Shown in pieces: positions 47,351-60,729 of a stretch of DNA of 64,000 nucleotides. Source of the stretch: Mixophyes australis (lineage: Eukaryota > Chordata > Amphibia > Anura > Limnodynastidae); the NCBI GenBank assembly GCA_036250195.1, contig JAVHZZ010000010.1, positions 109,920,025-109,984,024 of the forward strand, in the 5' to 3' direction. Under the pieces are notes generated by a model. The model saw nothing but the letters and a program-made list of their open reading frames with translations, had not been told where the DNA came from and searched no databases. The position numbers and the translations under genes were made by a program. The stretch's first letter is position 1, and the number at the start of each line of letters is the position of its first letter.

Positions 47351-47769
47351 GAGGTACTGATAGCAGAGGCACTGTTAGATGAGGCACTGATAGACGAGGC
47401 ACTGATACATGAGGCACTGATAGACTGATAGACGAGGCACTGATAGACGAGGCACTGTTACACGAGGCACTGTTACACGAGGCACTGATAGACGAGGCAC
47501 TGATAGACGAGGCACTGATAGACGAGGCACTGTTACACGAGGCACTGATAGACGAGGCACTGATAGACGAGGCACTGATAGATGAGGCACTGTTACACGA
47601 GGCACTGATAGAAGAGGCACTGTTACACGAGGCACTGATACACAAGGCACTGATACACGAGGCACTGATAGACGAGGCACTGATAGACGAGGCACTGTTA
47701 CACGAGGCACTGATAGACGAGGCACTGATAGACGAGGCACTGATAGACGAGGCACTGATAGACGAGGCA
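47351..47769. repeat. 15-bp minisatellite, about 28 copies
   Basis: Unit GAGGCACTGATAGAC, with GTTACAC, GATACAC and GATAGAT variants. Because 15 is a multiple of three, long open frames with a five-residue repeat appear on the minus strand. They have no independent support. Confidence 0.97.
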
Positions 47770-50191
47770 GGGAGGAGACTCCCACCGTTTGCTGATCACC
47801 GTAGAGCTGCTACATCATATCTCCCCTACTAGGGAGAGACGCAGGCTGCGCTAACGGTGACCGGCGGAGGCAGATATATGCGACATCCCGACACAGGATT
47901 TATATTTAGGGCTCACTCACACAGTTGCTGGACAAATGAAAACACAATAAGACAATAAGTGGAAGTTGAATAATTGGATGAAGTTGGCTGAATTGATTGA
48001 TATTGGTTTACTGTGCTGCATCTAATGACGCATGGGTAACTAACGCACTTACATTCACACTTACATTTGTAAATAATACACCTTTATTAAAGTTCCAATC
48101 CACATTCATTTATTAGTAAATGTATTAGAGATTATTTATACATAGATAATACTACAGTAAAGGTAATTATGGTTCAGGTCCACAGAAATGTGCGAAGTTT
48201 GGTCTCATATTAATCTATATGTTACCAGCAGAAATCCGGAGTCAACAGAGTAGCGATCGCAAGTTATGAGCAATATGAGATCAATACTCAAAAGTACTTT
48301 GTTTGTGGTCAGTTTACGCTGGTTACTCGGCAGGAAGACACATAGACAACAGTTGGGGGAAGTTGCCCCCCACCCTTGGAGAAGATGAAATGAACTGACC
48401 TATGACAACTGGAACATCGTTAACCCTGGACCAATGAAGACCTCTCTGAGTGTCATCTGTGTATAAGCTCCCTGGGCCAGTATTAAATCCTCTTTGACTG
48501 CAGACTTCATAACTGAAGCTGTACCTGGATCCAGGGGCGCAGACGTAATGTATTCGGTTTACACTTTCCTGTATTCTATTATACCTGTTTATGCATCATC
48601 ATGGTTTGCTGTAAATCCTGCTATATTATACTATTGAATCTCTTTGTGCGTTGGAACCACAATAATTGCAATGGACAATATTTCTTGACAGCAACAATAC
48701 GAACATAACAACTCATTCCTATGTCATCATTTCCACATTCATAATGTCGTGCAGGGCACTTGTGGCAGATTCTTACTATCTGGCATAGAGAACTTTGACA
48801 GAAATGTGGCACTGTGCAGTAAGCAACCCAATTATTTTCTGAGTTAACTGAGCCATCATATGATGTTTGTGCTCAGGTTTAGTTCCACCCGGCCTTTCTT
48901 TGTGATTTTTTCATGGTAAGATTTAGCTGTAAACACCTCTCTGCTGTGTACAGACCGTTAGTTTCAGGGGCGTAGTCTCCCTTTAAGGCGGCGTTTCCTG
49001 TACTTTGTGAATGAAATGCCATAAACCATGTGACCTCTCCCCGCTTCTTCCTAATCCCCTCTGCAGCAATCACATTTATTGTGTAATAACCAAACTGACA
49101 AATGCTGCATATAGTATTATCTGTAAATAGACAGGTTGTGGAAGAGGAAGGAACAGCGATGGCAGAAGGTCCTCTGTTCATTTACTGACAAAATCACAGC
49201 AACCAGACAGCTGTAGCTGCTGCAGCGCCTCTTTGCTGGTTGCTTATTTAAGATAGGGACTGCAGGGTAGCGGACTGAGAGCTGACACAGAGACACTGGG
49301 TTCAACACGTGACTGCCGGGGAATGGATTAGAGTGTTAGCTCTGTTGGTCACAGCCGGCAATAGTACAAGGTGGTACACACCTCACACTGTCCTTTATGT
49401 ACAGTTATTCCATACATGTAGCAGGGGGTAAGATGGGGTATGTGTTCCTCCCCCCTGTCCACACATGCTGGGGGACAGTGAGTGTGTTTCGTGCCTCTAC
49501 TGTGTATCCTCGTTCTATCGATGCTGCACCACCGGTAGCTGCTAACACTACCCCTCTTAGTTGGGGAGTTTGTGCCTCTATCTATTGCAGACCCGCAAAT
49601 TCCTAGTATCAAATTCTACTAATTGCTATAAATCCGACACTTTGCATCTTCCATTATTAAAGGACGACCCCTGAGAGAACTAAACTCAGCTGAGAGGACT
49701 AATTCCCCCAATAACAGGCGTGAAATATCACTTCTATATCATACACCTCTGGCCCCAGATACTGCGCGACTGGGGGGAAAAAGTTGGATAAAGAGACATT
49801 TAACTCAAAGAATTTAAATGTTCCATAATGGCTCCTAGTCCCAGAGCGCCTGCAGTCACCCAAATGTATCTGTGGTCAGAGAGGAACGTTCTACCATGTA
49901 CGTTTGACCTGTCCAACAGTATAAGCTCTCTGGGAAACCGTCATAAAGATGAACATCCCGGCATTCAGACCCAGATGATCCCTGTTTTATACAAATATCA
50001 CACATAACCAGCGTGGTTAAACGTTTAATCGTACATTATTGGAGACGGCCTGACTGCTCTATAATGGTTGTGAAAATCAATAAAATATTGATTATAAAAA
50101 GCACAATGAGAGCAACGACATATTTTTTGGGTGCATTTTAAGACCCCCCTGACCCAGAAGCTCTAATTAGGAACCAAACAAAATGAACAAT
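47770..50191. other. Non-coding flank, nothing firmly recognised
   Basis: Several minus-strand open frames at 48621-49308 have many Cys residues but no secure domain, splice sites or conserved motif. No repeat array is seen. Confidence 0.5.
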
Positions 50192-50448
50192 CACTCACAC
50201 AGACTCTCTCTCACACAGACACACTTACACACTCTCTCTCACACAGACACACTTACACACTCTCTCTCACACAGACACACTTACACACTCTCTCTCACAC
50301 AGACACACTCTCTCTCACACAGACACACTCTCTCTCACACAGACACACTTACACACTCTCTCTCACACAGACACACTCTCTCTCACACAGACACACTCTC
50401 TCTCACACAGACACACTTACACACTAACACACACACACACACACTCAC
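50192..50448. repeat. CTCTCTCACACAGACACA-type simple repeat
   Basis: Compound pyrimidine/AC-rich array. Blocks CTCTCTCACACAGACACA alternate with or without a CTTACACA insert. Confidence 0.95.
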
Positions 50449-51420
50449 ATCTTTATCAATGTGACATATCTGTGTGATCTGTGAATTTCTTTAATCCTCA
50501 GAATCTGCCGATTTCATTAGGTAACAGAGTAATTCATGCACAGAGTGTGGGGGCTCAGAGGGGCCCCGTTTCCTGGGCCCCTCAGGCATCGTGCTGACTG
50601 CTGTGACTGTATATAACATTAATGACGCTGCGCTCCGGGCTGGGTGTAATGTTTTCACAGTGACTCAGCGTCAGCCGTCACTTGGCCCCCGGCCACACAA
50701 TACTTCATCCACAGACCATGAGCGTACAATGTGATTATAGCATGAAAGCCCCAATTCTTCTCCTCCAAATAAACAGCAGCGTTTCATGTACACATTTATC
50801 TCTGGTCTCGCTCAGCGCCGGCACAGCCTGCGCAATATTCATTACAGAACACCCCACAGCCCCGTCCTCTAAATGAACTGGCCGTGAAATATTCCTTATT
50901 TCCAGATCAATAGACAGAATAATCTCCTGGTGATTTACGCACTTCAAAGAGCCTCTTCCCCGATCCTGTGTCCACTCTGAGAGGCTCAGTCCTGCTCATC
51001 AGTGACACCAAATATTAGTAACAGAAATACAGATTTCTGGGAGCTATCACCTTGATTTTTTACATTTCAGTGGAATTTTATCAAACCCAACTGCCCATCT
51101 GTGTCTGATCCTAGTTACCCCTCCTATCTAAGAGGGATTCTGGCAGGGAAGTGACATGTTATCACCAGGTCCACAAGCAAAATGCGTTTCCATCTCCCCC
51201 ATAATCCTCCACACTGAGTGTGTACAGGGGCCAGCGCATCCCCAGTGAGGCCCAAACATCACTATGTCACCCCTCAGCTTGTACACACAGAAGTAGTGGA
51301 TGACGCCAGAAATGTTGGAGACACCAATCAAAACAATACAGATGACTGCAAAACAGGAGAAACTTATGTTCTCACCCAGGCCGGAAAAAGATGGAACTGG
51401 GTTTAGTGCTTCAACATAGG
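50449..51420. other. Non-coding flank
   Basis: No coding exon or repeat recognised. A GC-rich patch lies near 50560-50700. Confidence 0.5.
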
Positions 51421-51846
51421 TCAGGGCAGGCAGCAATCAGGGAATGGTCTAGGCCCAGGCGAGGGTCAGGGCAGGTGGCAATCAGGGAACGGTCTAGGCC
51501 CAGGCGAAGGTCAGGGCAGGCAGCAATCAGGGAATGGTCTAGGCCGAGGCGAGGGTCAGAGCAGGTGGCATTCAGGGAACGGTCTAGGCCCAGGCGAAGG
51601 TCAGGGCAGGTGGCAATCCGGGAATGTTCTAGGCCCAGGCGAAGGTCAGGGCAGGCAGCAATCCGGGAATGTTCTAGGCCCAGGCGAAGGTCAGGGCAGG
51701 CAGCAATCCGGGAATGTTCTAGGCCCAGGCGAAGGTCAGGGCAGGCAGCAATCCGGGAATGGTCTAGGCCAAGACGAAGGTCAGGGCAGGTGGCAATCCG
51801 GGAATGGTCTAGGCCCAGACGAAGGTCAGGGCAGGCAGCAATCAAG
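51421..51846. repeat. 45-bp minisatellite, about 9.5 copies
   Basis: Unit TCAGGGCAGGCAGCAATCAG then GGAATGGTCTAGGCCCAGGCGAAGG (45 bp in two parts). Frames of 164 and 174 codons are open on the two strands because 45 is divisible by three. Confidence 0.97.
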
Positions 51847-53149
51847 AGAAAAGTCAGTATCCAGGCAATGGAGCTGCCTGCGTAGAAAATGCAAAAACAT
51901 ATCAAACCGACTGACAAAAATGACTCCAATTTCAAGTTATCTAATGGTTAAACGCAGTTTGTGACACATATGTATATGTAAAAATCCCTTGTTATCTGTG
52001 TGTGATCCACCATTCTCCTTTCCCTGCAGTGTTCTTGAGGGTTACACACAGGAAGTTTGGTGTGTAAAGGTAAAAAGTACTCACTGCAGCCAAATGAGTG
52101 TCTGAAATATTTTGGAATGTCTCTAAACTTTTTCCATAAATATGTTACTTGTAGCTCTTTATGCTACCTCATGAGACTACACATGTGCAGTAACTGGGGG
52201 GGCTACAAAAACCATATGGGGCCAAGAACTGGACAGCCCCGAAATAAAACATTGCATTGTCCATTTATATTTGCAACTTGGCAGAATATGGGAATATTTG
52301 AAGCTTAAGACTATCACATCTGTTATTATTGTGGACTTTAGAAACGTTTCCGACCTCTGATCTCTAGAGCAGATAACTCTGGTTTGTGCAAAACTTTTAT
52401 CTTCTACATGATGACGGGGGGGATGATGTAGCTCTGCTGACATTAAGAAACTTATAGACTTTAGCAAATCACCCTCATAGTTTAGTTACTTTATGGTATA
52501 ATATTTCATCATATGCTGCAAATATTATTCGTAGACTGAACTCACTGAGCTGTACAACACAGGAGCGATAGTATAACTATTATACTATACTATACGTATA
52601 CTATGTAATGTATTACAGCAAATTCCACTTCAGAAAATCATTTCCGTAAAAGCTCATTTAGCGCAGAACGCAACGCAGAGGCCCGAACTTAAAAATAAAA
52701 ATTTGGTTGCAAAATTGTGTTTTTACCTGTGCACTTTGCGTTGTATGTTCAGATACACGCAGAGAAAAATAACGGGTAAAAATTTGACTATGTGGATGTT
52801 AAAAAATAAATATTTTTTTAAAAAAGTGCCCCCCCCAGCTCATGAATAAAAACAGAACCATCGCTCATAGCCTGCGCTGGTTGCAGCTAATGGGGGACAA
52901 ACTGTGGCCCTCAACGGCCATATCCAGCAGCGGGGTGGGCTGGTCACAGTAGAACAAGGGGAAGCGCAGTTTGAGGTCCATTGCTATATTGCTACAATGT
53001 TGCATTCATATCCGATGAACGAATCAATACGCAAGAGCAGTTTCATTGCTCCAGCGAATCAGTATTGATCATCATAACAGGGGTTGATAAGCCTCCTAAC
53101 AATCATTTCTGGAGATGACGATTACTCAACAACAACATCTCCAGGTGGT
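51847..53149. other. Non-coding flank
   Basis: AT-rich, with a C-run near 52830 and a TATACTATACTATACG stretch near 52580. Nothing recognised. Confidence 0.5.
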
Positions 53150-53643
53150 GCACAACACCTGCGTAAACACAACACCAGCGTAAGCACAACACCTGCGCAT
53201 GCACAACACCTGCGTAAGCACAACACCTGCGTAAGCACAACACCTGCGTAAGCACAACACCTGCGCATGCACAACACCTGCGTAAGCACAACACCTGCGT
53301 AAGCACAACACCTGCGTAAGCACAACACCTGCGCATGCACAACACCTGCGTAAGCACAACACCTGCGTAAGCACAACACCTGCGTAAGCACAACACCTGC
53401 GCATGCACAACACCTGCGTAAGCACAACACCTGCGTAAGCACAACACCTGCGTAAGCACAACACCTGCGTAAGCACAACACCTGCGCATGCACAACACCT
53501 GCGTAAGCACAACACCTGCGTAAGCACAACACCTGCGTAAGCACAACACCTGCGCATGCACAACACCTGCGTAAGCACAACACCTGCGTAAGCACAACAC
53601 CTGCGTAAGCACAACACCTGCGTAAGCACAACACCTGCGCACG
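53150..53643. repeat. 17-bp minisatellite, about 29 copies, with a 68-bp super-repeat
   Basis: Unit CAACACCTGCGTAAGCA. Every fourth (sometimes fifth) unit has CGCATGCA in place of CGTAAGCA, giving a 68/85-bp higher-order period. All three minus-strand frames are open over about 170-210 codons. Confidence 0.97.
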
Positions 53644-54689
53644 CCCTTAATGCGTTCACTCACATCCCCCCGCTCCACCTCTCCAGACATTGGGAGCCAC
53701 AAAGGCAACTTATCCACTACTCTAAATTCCATGTTGTTCTACTGCCCAATGTTATGTCTCAGATCAGACTTCTGTGAATTAGTGAATTAAAATGTGCACA
53801 AAAGAAAAAATAAAATTATTATCAGTATTATGACTTTATTACTTTTATTGATATTTACTCAGTCATGGTACCCAAAGAAAGCCCTATGGGCCGCCTCTGC
53901 CCCCACCCAAAACAAATATATATATATATAACATTTGCTTAATTAATTAGAGAAACATAAAATAAAGTTATTATTGGTAAAACCAGTGCAAAAAATTTGA
54001 CAATTCGTGCACTCGCTTAATGTGCCCAATCAGCACCCGTCAGGCAGTGACAGGGTTAAATACACTCATCTACATCCACGTGGAGCTTTGTGGCCTCAGT
54101 ATCAGTGACAAAGAGACACTGTCAGTATCTGATGTACAATAACAGTGGATGGTTTGTTTCGTACAAGTCTGTTGTCTCCTGTCGGCCAAGTCTGAAAACT
54201 AATAAAAACTACGGTCAAAGTTCACAAAAGTGCTGAACAGTAATTACTTCACCTACTTATTCACTAGGGTCGTTTTATTAAGGGTGCTACAGTAATAAAG
54301 ACAAAAATGATCTTAAAACTGGGAGCGATTATACTGTTACCACCAGATTTAGCTCCAGAGATTATGATGATTGTGTTACGTAGATGAATCTTTTGAAACT
54401 CAACATCAAAAATATTCACTTTAATTTTTGGGGGGCATTAAATACAAAATTTAGAACAACAAACTCAGAAACTGGTTTGCAACATTTGTGAATGTATCTG
54501 TAAAACAGTCAATGTACAGACAAAATATATACACAAATGTTACACCAAAGTCGTCCACATATGTAACAAAAATCCTGATATATGACAATCGAAGATTATA
54601 ATTGGAGAACGACAATAAGAAGCAGGAAATTACAGTAGCTGACGAGTGACCGCAGGAACTGATAGAACTAATAGTGGACCCTACTTTGT
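53644..54689. other. Non-coding flank
   Basis: AT-rich with a short TA run near 53920. No gene or repeat family recognised. Confidence 0.5.
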
Positions 54690-54805
54690 ATGTTGTAGGG
54701 AATTTAGACTGTAAGCTCCTATGAGGCCAGGACTGATGTGAGTGATTACATATTCTCTGTACGGCAATGCGTAGTATGGTGGCACTAAATAAATAAACAT
54801 TAATA
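54690..54805 (+). mobile_element. SINE 3'-half fragment
   Basis: TGTAGGGAATTTAGACTGTA, AGCTCCTATGAGGCCAGGAC, TGATGTGAGTGATTACATAT, TCTCTGTACGGCAATGCGTA and an AAATAAATAAAC end match the SINE tail at 20620-20730. Confidence 0.85.
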
Positions 54806-56861
54806 AGAATAATGATGAGAATTGACAATGAGAACACCTCCCACTGATACATTGATACAATGAAGGTTCAGTCATTATCCACAAAGGGTCTACACACGAA
54901 CAGCCAATGACAGACGTTTCCTCCTGCTGCAGCCAATCAGAGGCAAGGTGATTTGATTGGCTACTTGCAGGGACAATATACACTGAGGCAGCCATCTTCC
55001 TTCAGGGCAAGGTAACTTACTAACCTTAATCATCGGATACCGTTATGAAGCACATAGCGCTGTGCCCCAATAGGACACCAAGTTACAGATAGTTGCTTAA
55101 ATCAATAAATAAAACCCAATAACGTGAAGTAGCTGACACTCCTTTATACTTTGTCAATTACATCACATTTATTACAGGAAGGTGTCAGGACCTGTTATAA
55201 GCACCAACATCAAACCCTTCATGTCCCTAGCAGGGATCTCGCCATGCGTCCTGCTTTCATATGTAGCCTTTCCATGTAAAGGTCATTATCTGTGGAGAGA
55301 CGATGCCATTTGTGTTCCAAAAGGTTTCAGACACTACTGAGACTTCAAAAGATTTCCCAGGTGATATTGGAGGAGACAGAAGCGTTCGCTGCCTTCATGG
55401 TGTAACCAGACGTCCTTCTGGACCTGCGATGTATTCTCAGTGGTTCTGTGCAGAGCCGTGGCCCTCAATTTTATCCAAATGAACCCAAAATATTCCTAAA
55501 TTGCGCCCCCCTTCAGCGTTGTGCCCTGGGCGATCACCCGTCGCACAGCCCTAGTTACGGCCCTGGTTCTGTGACGGTTAGTCTGTGCTCTGTGGATACC
55601 ACAAGTATAAGACAAGATCCTCAAATCCAGTTCCTCTGCCACTTTACAATGGGTCACTCGATATGTATCCCCTGTGCCTATACCTGGTCATCTACTTCTG
55701 GAAACTGTATCAAATCAAAGGGAGAAAAGCAACATGTATCTAGAGGCACGTCGGGGTAGCAATTTATTAAAATATAACTTTTATTGTAGATATATTAAAA
55801 AGATTGGCGAAATAGTAAAAGATGTGGATAAAAAAAATCATATGTGTAATGATTTAAAAATGCAAATCAAGTTGCACAGTCTGACTATTGTCAAAAATGA
55901 AAGATTATATTTGACAAAATGAAGTTGATCAGTTTTTAAGGTACAAAAAATACATATCAAAATTAGCAACTGATGTTGCAATATGAAAGGTGCAAATAGA
56001 TATATTATTGCTTAATTAGAAGGCTCTTTTCATTTCTCAAACAGAAATGCCATATATCAGACAAATCCCTAAATTGAGGTTCTATAAACGGATTCACTAA
56101 ATTTCCAAATAATTACGTTGAGAAGACACTATCAATAGGTTCCCAAATATGATCTAGCTCCTGTGTTTGCTGGATTTTGTGTATAACACTGCCTGTCAGT
56201 AATCTGGGGAGCAATTCAGGAAGAGAGCCCCAACATCAAGGTAATGTGAGGAGACACGTCAACGCGCGTTTCGCTCCTAGGCTTTGTCAAGGCCTTGTGT
56301 TGGGCGCACTCTTCAAGAGTGTACATGTTCCTCTTGGATAGTTTCTACTATATAATGAATTAAGGGGCAGTATCTACTTACTATACCTGGTGCGGTTTTC
56401 CCACTCCCCCTTATAAGTACTTCTAGAAACTGTAGCGCGGTCGGGGGGGGATGATCTGAAGATCCCTCTCCTACCAAGCTCTCCCTGTAGGTTATAACAT
56501 ATTCAAATGGCGCTAGCTGGCAGGGTCTTGATAAATAGGGCATAATGGCAGTGCCCATAGGCACCCATAGACAGCAGACATCGAGAGACTGTGTCAATAC
56601 CCTGAAAACTGCAGTTTTGGGAGGATTTAAACCTTTTCGGAGGTTCAGAAATAGAACTCATGTAGATCTAAGTCTTCTCAGGATACATTGGGTGATCTAT
56701 GCATAGAGGTGCGTACAAAGGTGTGACAATGTAGATACAGGAATAGTAGCAATGTACAATCTGTTTGTATTGAAGCAATGGGCAACAGATTATCTCTGGC
56801 TTCTCTCTGCAGTTCTTACATGTGGACCAGTTTATTACAGGTCAAAAATCCCTATTGCAGG
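54806..56861. other. Non-coding flank with probable decayed repeats
   Basis: The 55440-55570 segment (GTTGTGCCCTGGGCGATCAC ... TACGGCCCTGG) and the CAACGCGCGTTTCGCTCCTA stretch near 56258 look like old interspersed repeats. I cannot name the families. No gene is supported. Confidence 0.45.
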
Positions 56862-58688
56862 TGGTAACACTTATACATCGCCCTATATATATGATAGACC
56901 CCATCACTGGTAACACTTATACATCGCCCTATATATATGATAGACTCCATCACTGGTAACACTTATACATCGCCCTATATATATATGATAGACCCCATCA
57001 CTGGTAACACTTATACATCACCCTATATATATGATAGACCCCATCACTGGTAACACTTATACATCGTCCTATATATATGATAGTCCCCATCACTGGTAAC
57101 ACTTATACATCGCCCTATATATATATGATAGACTCCATCACTGGTAACACTTATACATCGCCCTATATATATATGATAGACCCCATCACTGGTAACACTT
57201 ATACATCGTCCTATATATATGATAGTCCCCATCACTGGTAACACTTATACATCGCCCTATATATATATGATAGACCCCATCACTGGTAACACTTATACAT
57301 CGCCCTATATATATATGATAGACCCCATCACTGGTAACACTTATACATCGTCCTATATATATGATAGACCCCATCACTGGTAACACTTATACATCGTCCT
57401 ATATATATGATAGACCCCATCACTGGTAACACTTATACATCGCCCTATATATATATGATAGACCCCATCACTGGTAACACTTATACATCACCCTATATAT
57501 ATATGATAGACCCCATCACTGGTAACATTTATACATCACCCTATATATATATGATAGACCCCATCACTGGTAACACTTATACATCGTCCTATATATATGA
57601 TAGACCCCATCACTGGTAACACTTATACATCGCCCTATATATATATGATAGACCCCATCACTGGTAACACTTATACATCGCCCTATATATATATATATAT
57701 GATAGACCCCATCACTGGTAACACTTATACATCACCCTATATATATATGATAGACCCCATCACTGGTAACACTTATACATCACCCTATATATATATGATA
57801 GACCCCATCACTGGTAACACTTATACATCACCCTATATATATATGATAGACCCCATCACTGGTAACACTTATACATCACCCTATATATATATGATAGACC
57901 CCATCACTGGTAACACTTATACATCACCCTATATATATATGATAGACCCCATCACTGGTAACACTTATACATCGCCCTATATATATATGATAGACCCCAT
58001 CACTGGTAACACTTATACATCGTCCTATATATATGATAGACCCCATCACTGGTAACACTTATACATCGCCCTATATATATATATATGATAGACCCCATCA
58101 CTGGTAACACTTATACATCGTCCTATATATATGATAGACCCCATCACTGGTAACACTTATACATCGCCCTATATATATATGATAGTCCCCATCACTGGTA
58201 ACACTTATACATCACCCTATATATATATGATAGACCCCATCACTGGTAACACTTATACATCACCCTATATATATATGATAGACCCCATCACTGGTAACAC
58301 TTATACATCACCCTATATATATATGATAGACCCCATCACTGGTAACACTTATACATCGCCCTATATATATATGATAGACCCCATCACTGGTAACACTTAT
58401 ACATCGTCCTATATATATGATAGACCCCATCACTGGTAACACTTATACATCGCCCTATATATATATATATATGATAGACCCCATCACTGGTAACACTTAT
58501 ACATCGTCCTATATATATGATAGACCCCATCACTGGTAACACTTATACATCGCCCTATATATATATGATAGTCCCCATCACTGGTAACACTTATACATCA
58601 CCCTATATATATATGATAGACCCCATCACTGGTAACACTTATACATCGCCCTATATATATATATATGATAGACCCCATCACTGGTAAC
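56862..58688. repeat. About 47-bp TA-containing minisatellite, about 38 copies
   Basis: Unit GATAGACCCCATCACTGGTA, ACACTTATACATCGCCC, then a TATATATA run of variable length (about 8 to 18 bases). CATCGTCC, CATCACCC, GATAGTCC and GATAGACTCC variants recur in a patterned order, implying block duplication. Confidence 0.97.
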
Positions 58689-58794
58689 ATTTTCCGCTTT
58701 GCATGGTGAAGCCTATTTAACGGGGACGGTGCTGAGGATGTATCACCGCAATACTTGCTCTGTTACAATCCACATTTCTGCCATCAGATTCTTA

Positions 58795-59465
58795 GGGGCA
58801 CATTTATCAACCGCATAAAATGAAAAATAAATCGTTTTTAATCTTTATCGCATTAATGAGGATTTAACTATTTGTCATATTTATGAAAAAAGCAACACAG
58901 AAATAACAGTTCCGAAAAACTGCTGTTCCTGTGAAGTGCAAAACTTACTTCCCACTGCTCTTCACTTCCGAAGAAGTATGCGATCCACGGGGGTCCTATC
59001 CCCACTCCAGTGCGCATGCGCCCACTGAAAACCTCAGGTATGCGCACAAACATCTCTGCACTATACAGTGGTAGAGAGCGAGCGGTGAGTGACAGGGAGG
59101 GATCATGTGATCAGTGACAGGGAGGGATCATGTGATCAGTGACCGGGAGGGATCATGTGATCCCTCCACACATGCGCTGTCCAGATCTGCTCCGAAGAGC
59201 AGAGCTGTCAGCACTCAAAATTTTCAGTTATGATAATGTACGGTACATTAACATGCTAAAAAATGATTTATTTTTTTTTATCAAACTTTAGTAAATAGCG
59301 ATACTGAGCAGTGCCCATACACTGTTATGGGGACTGCTCAGTAAAACGAGGAGATCTGTGATATCTGCTTCGATGCTGTTATAGTAAACAAGAATTTTGA
59401 GTTTCATCCCCAATAACGTTGGTTTTTGGGAATTGAAGACACTTTTTACTTTCATAAATAGGCCC
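58795..59465. mobile_element. Chain-of-hairpins foldback element, copy 2
   Basis: Opposite orientation to the copy at 5504-6121. It begins GGGGCACATTTATCA and ends TTTCATAAATAGGCCCC. Hairpins lie at 58898-58934, 59148-59167 and 59303-59342 (ACTGAGCAGT ... ACTGCTCAGT). A 25-bp unit (AGTGACAGGGAGGGATCATG plus TGATC) is present three times at 59089-59163. Confidence 0.7.
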
Positions 59466-60729
59466 CTATTTCTCTGCCTGTTCGCTGATAATTACACATT
59501 ATTGCTGCTGGTGACAACAAAGGACGAGGAAAATAAGATTTTGTGTGTTGTGTACACAACACCTGCGATACTCTTGTTTTGTTTGTTGGAGCCGCTGGTG
59601 GAGCAGGATGTGGTCGTGTATATAGGTAACGCTGGGTGTTATCATATATCTGCTGCTGCTTCAGTTGTTCAACCAAGTTGTTGTCTTACATCTATCATGT
59701 TTAATACTAACATCATCAGTGATCACCCTGGAAACAGTAATTAAGATGCCCCCCTCCCCCCCCGGCCACCGTCACTACCCCACGTACCTGTATTGATGGG
59801 AGAGAGACTATATTCTAAATATACTGTATATAGATCTTATTCTCTTGTTTTATGAATGCTGCAGCTTGTGTGTTTTGGTTACATTAATTATGGCTGTAAA
59901 ATTGTTACCAACAGTCATTTGGGCAACAGTCATTTTCTTCCCGTTTCAAAGTATTTGTGGAAGAGACGGAATGGAAGATAATGGTAACGAAAATGATCTC
60001 CTAATGTACATTCTAGTCTGATACATTGTATCATTAATGAAGGATCATTGGGGTCAGCATCTTACCCTCTTTATAGTAACTGTTTTGGGTTTGGATTGAT
60101 AATATTACAAATTTCCAACAGTAAAAACTGCAGAAAAAACAGTAAAAACTTTCCTTCCAAAAGTTATTTATACATGACCTCCTCCTTCGCACGTGGTGTC
60201 TGATGTGAAGTCCGTCTCTCAGGACAACAGACTAACGATAAGACCAAAATGATTTAAGTGCGCTAACAAATGTGATGCAACAAGATCGATACCTAGTTCT
60301 AGTGAGTCGGGATAAACATATGAACACAATGAAGACAGGACTGTCCCACCGAATTGGGGACAGTTGGGCTGTATCTCTTATAAGGTGCTGACATCTGTAA
60401 TATTATTACAGATGGAAACTGTGACAGCTCAGCCCCCAGTCCTTCATCCACTTCACTGGACCCTGCGGATTTAATTATGTACCTTAGAACATAATTTCCT
60501 GGCTTCCATCCCCTCCCTCTGGACAAGCAGGAAGTCATCAGCTCCCAACCCCCCGCAACATCTCCGATGCTTGTAAATGGTTAAAATGAGGAGTTGCTCT
60601 TCATCAACGGGGATTAGGAATCTCGTTAAGCAGTTTTGACCACTATGGTTTTGTCCTGGACTCGTTGGTACCAGCCCAGCAGGGGAGAGCTACATGCGGG
60701 GAGAATCCTAATCCCTGACCATCACCATC
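59466..60729. other. Non-coding flank
   Basis: A 115-codon plus-strand open frame (59397-59744) begins inside the hairpin element and has no recognised domain. Otherwise nothing is recognised. Confidence 0.5.

Noticed and set aside
47319..47785. Frames with SVPRLSVPRL-type repeats
   Set aside because: Translation of the 15-bp array in two different frames.
48621..49308. Cys-rich minus-strand frames that could suggest a Ly6/uPAR-like exon
   Set aside because: The Cys spacing fits poorly, there is no signal peptide or GPI end, and no matching exons or splice sites were found nearby.
51391..51935. Overlapping open frames of 164 (+) and 174 (-) codons
   Set aside because: Both are generated by the 45-bp tandem unit. 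Frames open on both strands point to the repeat rather than to coding.
53103..53732. Minus-strand open frame of 209 codons, Cys-rich repeat protein
   Set aside because: It lies in the 17-bp minisatellite. All three frames are open with the same peptide cycle, and there is no splice or start context or known domain.
57407..58439. Frames repeating DPITGNTYTSPYIYM
   Set aside because: Translation of the roughly 47-bp array. Interrupted when TA length changes.
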